A stretch of 12,926 bases of DNA from contig JAJRUR010000097.1 of assembly GCA_024277695.1 (NCBI GenBank), forward strand, positions 1 through 12,926, written 5' to 3'. This DNA is from Bacteroidota bacterium (lineage in GTDB: Bacteria > Bacteroidota > Bacteroidia > Chitinophagales > Saprospiraceae). Below, piece by piece: positions 6,896 through 11,303 of this stretch. The notes beneath the pieces are model-generated. The model did not search any database, was not told the origin of the DNA, and saw nothing but the letters and a program-made list of their open reading frames with translations. The position numbers were made by a program, and so were the translations under genes. Position 1 is the stretch's first letter; each line of letters opens with the position of its first letter.

Positions 6896-7639
6896 TTAAC
6901 GCATGATATTTTCTGAAATCATCCCAAATCTTCGCTCTCGGCGTTGATAGTCTGCTATAGCTTGGTAGAGGTCTTCTTTTTCGAAGTCCGGCCAAAATTT
7001 GTCTGTAAAATATAGCTCGGTATATGCCATTTGGTAAAGTAAAAAGTTGCTGATGCGTTGCTCACCTGATGTCCGAATCATCAGCTCGGGATCCGGGATA
7101 TCCGCAGTATCCAGAGCAGCGCTGATGTGATCTTGATTTATATCTTGCGGTGAAAGCAAGCCTTTCTGGACTTGAATCCCAATTTTTTTGATAGCGGCAT
7201 TGATCTCCCATCTGGAAGAGTAGTTGAGTGCCAAAATGAGGGTAAGTCGATCGTTTTGGTGTGTATGTGCAATGGCTTTTTGGAGTGCTTTTTGGGTCTT
7301 GGCCGGCAATTGTTCTATGTCGCCGATGGTTTTTAGCCTGATATTATTCTTGTCCAATGTTTTGATTTCATTGTTGAGTGTCTCGACGAGTAACATCATC
7401 AGGGCATTGACTTCGATGGCAGGACGATTCCAGTTTTCTGTAGAGAAGGCATACAGTGTAAGGTATTCTATCCCGATTTCGGCAGCTCCTTCTGTGATTT
7501 GGCGTACGGCTTTTACACCATTACGATGACCAAATACTCGAGGTTTGTTGTGTTTTTTTGCCCAGCGACCATTGCCATCCATGATCACAGCGATGTGTCG
7601 GGGAAGTTTATTGATGTCAATGCTGTCTAAGTAGGACAT
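6896..7639 (-). CDS. uppS: Undecaprenyl (isoprenyl) diphosphate synthase UppS
   Basis: This cis-prenyltransferase extends farnesyl diphosphate with isopentenyl diphosphate to C55 undecaprenyl diphosphate, the lipid carrier for peptidoglycan and surface polysaccharide. The 247 residues match the family length. Signatures are HIAVIMDGNGRWAKK (15-29, catalytic Asp21), GHRNGVKAVR (37-46), YLTLYAFSTENW (59-70) and the C-terminal RTSGEQRISNFLLYQ (189-203) followed by AYTELYF, with Arg and Glu residues that bind diphosphate and magnesium. NYSSRWEI (139-146) replaces the more common NYGGR, which I believe is frequent in Bacteroidota. The gene is first in a probable uppS-bamA operon and diverges from a transferase that would consume its product after dephosphorylation. 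A promoter match lies upstream. Confidence 0.96.
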   Translation of the reverse strand: MSYLDSIDINKLPRHIAVIMDGNGRWAKKHNKPRVFGHRNGVKAVRQITEGAAEIGIEYLTLYAFSTENWNRPAIEVNALMMLLVETLNNEIKTLDKNNIRLKTIGDIEQLPAKTQKALQKAIAHTHQNDRLTLILALNYSSRWEINAAIKKIGIQVQKGLLSPQDINQDHISAALDTADIPDPELMIRTSGEQRISNFLLYQMAYTELYFTDKFWPDFEKEDLYQAIADYQRRERRFGMISENIMR

Positions 7640-7663
7640 GGCAGATTACCTTAATTTTGGCTG

Positions 7664-7696
7664 CAAATGTACTCCAATCGGTACTAAATAACTCAA
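7664..7696 (-). promoter_or_regulatory. Predicted uppS-bamA promoter
   Basis: On the minus strand TACATTTG (7671-7664) matches the Bacteroidota -7 consensus TAnnTTTG perfectly. A TTG at 7696-7694 could be the -33 element with a 22-base spacer, slightly long. The predicted leader to the uppS ATG is about 20 bases. Confidence 0.45.
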
Positions 7697-7701
7697 TGTA
7701 G

Positions 7702-7724
7702 GCATCAGATTTAGGATCTGGTGT
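7702..7724. repeat. Hairpin between divergent promoters
   Basis: GCATCAGAT (7702-7710) and ATCTGGTGT (7716-7724) can pair over nine positions including two G-T wobbles, with loop TTAGG. It lies between the predicted uppS promoter and the plus-strand promoter, upstream of both start sites, so if meaningful it would act as a DNA site rather than an RNA leader. The rest of 7640-7870 holds only the two promoter matches. Confidence 0.25.
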
Positions 7725-7787
7725 AATGTTGATAAACGCAGATAGGCTATAAGTTGTTATATTTTATTTTGGAGAATAAGAAATATT

Positions 7788-7820
7788 TTGGCTTGAAGCC
7801 ATTAGAATCTATTAAATTTG
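7788..7820 (+). promoter_or_regulatory. Predicted promoter for the transferase-crcB-tag cluster
   Basis: TAAATTTG (7813-7820) is a perfect TAnnTTTG -7 element. Two TTG candidates for -33 lie upstream at 7788-7790 (22-base spacer) and 7793-7795 (17-base spacer). The leader to the ATG at 7871 would be about 45 bases. Confidence 0.45.
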
Positions 7821-7870
7821 CTCCATAGCTTGTGATTTTTGGCCGGAGAGCTATTAGCAAAAATATTTTT

Positions 7871-8929
7871 ATGTACTCAGTTATTTTAGGTTTTATCACG
7901 GCATTTTTATTGACTTTTGTCGCTATTCCTTCGATTATTAGCGTAGCGCACAAGAAAAAGCTTTTTGACGAGCCCGGAGATCGGCATTCGCATACGGTCA
8001 ATACTCCATCACTTGGTGGCATTGGTATTTTTGCGGGAGTGATTTTTTCTATCATATTATGGACTCCTTTTGGAGTTTTTGGAGATTTGCAGTATATCCT
8101 GTGCGCATTTATCATCATTTTTTTGATTGGAGCTAAGGACGATATCGACCCCATATCACCACGCGCTAAGCTCATCGGTCAGGTACTGGCAGCGTTTATT
8201 TTGGTTTTTAAGGCCAATGTCAAGCTCACCAGCCTTTATGGTATTTTTGGAATCTACCAGATATCCGAGCCATGGAGTATAGCACTGTCTATGTTTACGA
8301 TTTTGGTGATCATCAATGCGTTCAATCTTATCGATGGTATCAATGGACTGTCTGCGAGCGTCAGTGCTTTGATATCACTGACTTTGGGTACTTGGTTTTT
8401 GATGGTCGATCGGGTAGAGCTCGCTATAGTGGCCTATGCTTTAGCGGGATCTGTGATCGCTTTTTTGAAGTACAATATTACTCCGGCAAAGATATTTATG
8501 GGAGATACCGGATCATTATTATGTGGTTTGGTAGCCTCGATCCTGTCGATCAAATTTATCGAACTGCAGCGCGATCTTCCGCTGGATTCTGCTTATGCAT
8601 TTAAATCGGCACCGGCAGTAGCCTTTGGTATCATGATCTTGCCCTTGTATGATACTCTGCGTGTATTTATTATGCGCAGTCTGAAAGGTAAGTCACCATT
8701 GCATCCGGATAGGTCTCATATCCACCATCTACTGATCGATTCGGGTCTGACACATATGCAATCGACCTATGTGCTCGTAGGAGTCAATCTGCTATTTATT
8801 TTTATGGTGGTGAGTTTTCAGAGCATGGGCAATCTCAATTTACTCATCCTCATTTTACTGATCGCTACACTGCTCTCGGTAGTCCTCTATATGATAGCAC
8901 AGAATAAGAAAAAATCAACTCTGAGCTAA
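7871..8929 (+). CDS. WecA/MraY-type polyprenyl-phosphate glycosyl-1-phosphate transferase
   Basis: This integral membrane enzyme transfers a sugar-1-phosphate (commonly GlcNAc-1-P from UDP-GlcNAc) to undecaprenyl phosphate, starting O-antigen or another surface glycan. The family signatures are present (352-residue numbering): LFDEPGDRHSHTVNTPSLGG (31-50), the magnesium-binding DDID (90-93), NAFNLIDGINGL (149-160), FMGDTGS (209-215) and the WecA-type loop HPDRSHIHH (278-286). About ten hydrophobic segments fit the polytopic fold. The HIHH loop favours WecA/TagO-like enzymes over true MraY, which normally sits in the mur cluster. The ATG at 7871 gives the family-like N-terminus; a GTG at 7832 would add 13 residues. 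Its stop overlaps the crcB start by one base (TAATG). Exact sugar specificity cannot be read from the sequence. Confidence 0.92.
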   Translation: MYSVILGFITAFLLTFVAIPSIISVAHKKKLFDEPGDRHSHTVNTPSLGGIGIFAGVIFSIILWTPFGVFGDLQYILCAFIIIFLIGAKDDIDPISPRAKLIGQVLAAFILVFKANVKLTSLYGIFGIYQISEPWSIALSMFTILVIINAFNLIDGINGLSASVSALISLTLGTWFLMVDRVELAIVAYALAGSVIAFLKYNITPAKIFMGDTGSLLCGLVASILSIKFIELQRDLPLDSAYAFKSAPAVAFGIMILPLYDTLRVFIMRSLKGKSPLHPDRSHIHHLLIDSGLTHMQSTYVLVGVNLLFIFMVVSFQSMGNLNLLILILLIATLLSVVLYMIAQNKKKSTLS

Positions 8930-9297
8930 TGGCAAATGTACTAGCAGTTTTTTTGGGTGGCGGCTTGGGTTCCTTGTTGAGATATGCTCTTAGTGTATGG
9001 ATTCCGGTGACCAAGGATATGGTATTTCCTTGGGCTACCTTTATAGCCAATGTCTGTGCATCTCTAATCCTAGGTCTGCTCGTAGGGATCAGTGTGCGTA
9101 CTCCTTTTGATCAGCGTACACAGTTATTTTTGTTGGTAGGTTTTTGTGGTGGATTCAGTACTTTTTCTACCTTTTCTAAGGAAGCTTTTGCACTGCTGGA
9201 GCGAGGAGCTTATCTGCAGACGCTTATCTATATACTGACCAGTATCGGTGTTTGTGTTGCAGCTATGGCTTGGGGCTATTATTATACACATAAATGA
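8929..9297 (+). CDS. crcB: Fluoride ion channel CrcB/Fluc
   Basis: This small four-helix protein forms an antiparallel dimeric channel that lets fluoride leave the cytoplasm. At 122 residues it has the normal single-domain length. Family hallmarks are GGGLGSLLRYALS (10-22), the pore Asn41 in WATFIANVCASLILG, and GFCGGFSTFSTFSKE (71-85), which carries the pore phenylalanines (Phe76, Phe79) and the central sodium-site region. Four hydrophobic segments lie at about 3-20, 35-55, 66-90 and 97-118. It begins within the stop codon of the preceding transferase (TAATG) and its TGA touches the tag ATG. No fluoride riboswitch can precede it here because the upstream sequence codes for protein. It is the only crcB in the window, so a homodimer is expected. 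Confidence 0.95.
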   Translation: MANVLAVFLGGGLGSLLRYALSVWIPVTKDMVFPWATFIANVCASLILGLLVGISVRTPFDQRTQLFLLVGFCGGFSTFSTFSKEAFALLERGAYLQTLIYILTSIGVCVAAMAWGYYYTHK

Positions 9298-9894
9298 ATG
9301 GATGATATGCAAGATCATAAAAGATGTCCTTGGTGTGGCTCGGATGCGCTCTATGTACGCTACCATGATGAAGTATGGGCTGTACCCCAATATGACTCCA
9401 AAGTATTATTTGCCAAATTGATACTCGATGGTGCTCAAGCCGGATTGAGTTGGATCACTATACTCAAAAAGCAGGACAATTATTACAAGCTCTTTGGAGG
9501 ATTGGACCCCGAAAAAATCGTAAGATTTACAGATCAACGTCTCGAAAAGATCTTGCTCGATCCGGGGATCGTCCGTAACCGGCTCAAAGTGTATAGCGTG
9601 CGATCCAATGCTCGTATTTGGGCGAAGATGTACAATGAAGGCACTGACTTTTCGGAGTTTTTGTGGTCATTTGTTGGCGGTAAGCCTATCATCAACCGGT
9701 ATAAAGAAATGCGGGATGTGCCCAGTACGAGTGCAGCCTCTGATGCTATGAGCAAAGCACTCAAGCGTTTGGGATTTAAGTTTGTCGGCTCTACGATATG
9801 TTATGCATTTATGCAGGCAGTAGGCATGTACAATGACCACTTGATCACTTGTCCTCGCTGGAAAGCGGTACAAGATCCTGCTTTGCTGCCCTAG
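9298..9894 (+). CDS. tag: DNA-3-methyladenine glycosylase I (Tag)
   Basis: This base-excision repair enzyme removes 3-methyladenine from alkylated DNA. The 198 residues align over their whole length with E. coli Tag (187 aa). The zinc-snap ligands are present: Cys10 (RCPWCGSD), His23 (YHDEVW), His181 and Cys185 (HLITC). Also conserved are AGLSWITILKK (48-58), FLWSFVGGKP (121-130) and the C-terminal block STSAASDAMSKALK...GFKFVGSTICYAFMQA. The residue matching E. coli Glu38 is Asp44 (LDGAQAGLSW), a conservative change at a base-recognition position. The ATG follows the crcB TGA directly; Met4 (9307) is an alternative start, and the spacing to Cys10 does not decide between them. It is the last gene of the plus-strand cluster and converges on rsgA. 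Confidence 0.94.
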   Translation: MDDMQDHKRCPWCGSDALYVRYHDEVWAVPQYDSKVLFAKLILDGAQAGLSWITILKKQDNYYKLFGGLDPEKIVRFTDQRLEKILLDPGIVRNRLKVYSVRSNARIWAKMYNEGTDFSEFLWSFVGGKPIINRYKEMRDVPSTSAASDAMSKALKRLGFKFVGSTICYAFMQAVGMYNDHLITCPRWKAVQDPALLP

Positions 9895-9965
9895 TTGCGC
9901 TTACTGTAATATAATAGATTTTATGACCAACAACTCGGGCGTGACAGGATCTCTATGCCAAAATT

Positions 9966-9995
9966 TCCTCCCCCTAGCCCCCTCCAGAGGGAGAC
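9966..9995. repeat. C-rich/G-rich dispersed-repeat-like segment
   Basis: The segment CCTCCCCCTAGCCCCCTCCA followed by GAGGGAGAC stands out by strand asymmetry from the surrounding AT-balanced sequence. Its CCCT (9980-9983) and AGGG (9988-9991) can form a short hairpin. From memory it resembles CCCCCTAGCCCCCT...AGGGGG repeats found between genes in Bacteroidota and other genomes. Only one copy is visible here. The preceding stretch 9895-9965 after tag shows no gene or clear terminator. Confidence 0.5.
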
Positions 9996-10096
9996 ACCGT
10001 CGTATCTCGCTTATGCGCTTGTGATCCTCGATTTAGACATCTCGGATTGCCGAGGAGGTACGACGAAGCAGTCTCAAAACTTCGGAGATGATTCTG
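9991..10096. repeat. Dispersed palindromic-type repeat, copy 2
   Basis: Located between the convergent genes tag and rsgA. The left arm (GAGAC at 9991-9995, then CGTCGTATCTCG to 10009) and the right arm (CGAGGAGGTACGACGAAGC to GTCTC, 10051-10075) form an imperfect inverted repeat around a core of about 40 bases. That core (10009-10048) is identical to 40-79. The trailing GATTCTG (10090-10096) also recurs in copy 1, and five bases later comes the rsgA stop codon. The element could fold into a long imperfect hairpin in either transcript and so serve as a bidirectional 3' end. Confidence 0.8.
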
Positions 10097-10101
10097 ACTG
10101 A

Positions 10102-11058
10102 TCAGACGTTTTCTAAACGCTCCCAGTAATTCTGTCCTTCGATCTCTTCGATGATTTTTAGATAGTTTTGGTATCGGCGGTAATAAATGGCACCGGACTC
10201 TACTGCTTTGATCACGGCACATCCGGGTTCGGTTTTGTGCCGACAATCTCCAAATCTACAGTCTCGGCTATGTTCAAATATTTCGATAAAGTTGTGCTGT
10301 ACATCCTGCACTCTGAGATGATTAAAGGATAGGTTTTTGATGCCCGGTGTATCGATGATTTCGCCTCCAAAGGGAAGCGCATACATTTCGGCATAGGTGG
10401 TAGTATGCCTTCCTTTGCCGGATTGTTTGGCAAGGGGCATTACTTTGAGCTCTACTCCGGGAATGAGGCGGTTGATGAGGGTAGTTTTTCCTACACCCGA
10501 ATGACCGGAGAGCAGACTTCTTTTGTTGCGAAGCAAGTCTTTTAGGGTACAAATATCTTCGGGGTGAAATGCCGAGATACAAAGTATTGTATAGCCTATA
10601 GCCTGATAGACCTCTTCGAGTTCGATGAGTTTTTCCATGTCGCGTTGTCGATAGCTATCCGCCTTATTAAATACGATCAGTGTAGGAATACGGTATGTTT
10701 GGGTCATCAACAAAAAGCGATCGATAAATGCAGGCTTGAGTTGTGGATTGATCATGGTCGTGATGAGGACAGCTTGGTCTATATTGCTGGCGAGTAGATG
10801 CACGTGCAATCGTCTGCGGGGGGACTCCCTGATGACGTAATTCTTGCGATCTAGAATCTGCCGAATGACTCCGGTTTTCTGATCAGTTTCCAACTCTATT
10901 TGGACCAAATCACCAACAGCTACCGGATTGGTCAGCGGCAGACCCTGTAGTCTAAACTTTCCTGGGACCCTACATTCGATCACCCTGTGGTCTGAGAGCT
11001 TCACTGTGTACCAGCTCCCTGTACTTCTCCATACTGTTCCTTGCAATAGTTTTTTCAT
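10102..11058 (-). CDS. rsgA: Ribosome small subunit-dependent GTPase RsgA
   Basis: RsgA (YjeQ) is a circularly permuted GTPase that checks late maturation of the 30S subunit and releases RbfA. In the 318-residue form starting at the ATG at 11058, an N-terminal OB domain spans about 1-80. GTPase motifs follow in permuted order: G4 NKAD (131-134), G5 ISA (161-163), G1 GHSGVGKTT (185-193), the G2 region GRHTTT (216-221) and G3 DTPG (236-239). The C-terminal zinc domain has Cys267, Cys272, His274 and Cys280 (CRFGDCRHKTEPGC). An upstream in-frame TTG (11073) would add five residues but overlaps a perfect -7 promoter element, so the ATG is preferred. It diverges from dnaX and its stop codon abuts the repeat at 9991-10096. 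Confidence 0.96.
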   Translation of the reverse strand: MKKLLQGTVWRSTGSWYTVKLSDHRVIECRVPGKFRLQGLPLTNPVAVGDLVQIELETDQKTGVIRQILDRKNYVIRESPRRRLHVHLLASNIDQAVLITTMINPQLKPAFIDRFLLMTQTYRIPTLIVFNKADSYRQRDMEKLIELEEVYQAIGYTILCISAFHPEDICTLKDLLRNKRSLLSGHSGVGKTTLINRLIPGVELKVMPLAKQSGKGRHTTTYAEMYALPFGGEIIDTPGIKNLSFNHLRVQDVQHNFIEIFEHSRDCRFGDCRHKTEPGCAVIKAVESGAIYYRRYQNYLKIIEEIEGQNYWERLENV

Positions 11059-11070
11059 AGATAGACCATA

Positions 11071-11078
11071 CAAAGGTA
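11071..11078 (-). promoter_or_regulatory. Predicted rsgA -7 promoter element
   Basis: On the minus strand TACCTTTG matches TAnnTTTG exactly and is the same octamer as in front of lptB. No good -33 TTG sits at the expected distance. Twelve bases separate it from the rsgA ATG, predicting a very short leader. Confidence 0.4.
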
Positions 11079-11095
11079 AGCTTTTTATATACTGC

Positions 11096-11109
11096 GTACA
11101 GAGTTGTAC
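11096..11109. repeat. Short inverted repeat upstream of rsgA
   Basis: GTACA-GAGT-TGTAC lies at about the -33 position of the predicted rsgA promoter, where it could be an operator or replace a -33 element. Five-base arms are easily met by chance. Confidence 0.2.
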
Positions 11110-11179
11110 AGGCGATCAAATATCTCACGGGTAGAAAAGGGACATATGGCACTGCCTTATAAGTGAGAGAGATGTATGT

Positions 11180-11221
11180 TGGAGATTATAGTAATAACCG
11201 GACGAGCGGATGGCATCTCCA
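11180..11221. repeat. Inverted repeat in the rsgA-dnaX intergenic region
   Basis: TGGAGAT (11180-11186) and ATCTCCA (11215-11221) are exact reverse complements 28 bases apart, with CCG and CGG inside them that can add an inner stem. It lies about 83 bases before dnaX in a 245-base divergent intergenic region. It could be leader structure if dnaX is transcribed from further upstream, or a DNA site. Apart from the listed promoter matches and small repeats, nothing was found in 11059-11303. Confidence 0.3.
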
Positions 11222-11286
11222 TTCTGCGAGAGGATTATTTTTTTGATAAAGAGCCGGATCTTAGTAATAAATTGGGATGTACTGTG

Positions 11287-11294
11287 TATTTTCG
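11287..11294 (+). promoter_or_regulatory. Possible dnaX -7 promoter element
   Basis: TATTTTCG matches seven of eight positions of TAnnTTTG and lies nine bases before the dnaX ATG. No well-placed -33 TTG is seen, so this is weak. Confidence 0.25.
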
Positions 11295-11303
11295 TCTCTC
11301 GAT

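Noticed and set aside
7120..7260. NYSSRWEI instead of NYGGR in UppS as an active-site anomaly.
   Set aside because: All catalytic and diphosphate-binding residues are intact, and I believe this variant is common in Bacteroidota UppS.
8880..8930. Searched for a fluoride riboswitch before crcB.
   Set aside because: The upstream sequence is the coding 3' end of the transferase gene and lacks the conserved crcB motif pattern.
9974..10246. Minus-strand open frame covering the repeat and the rsgA 3' end.
   Set aside because: It runs through the repeat and out of frame over the conserved RsgA zinc domain; composition is that of a shadow frame.
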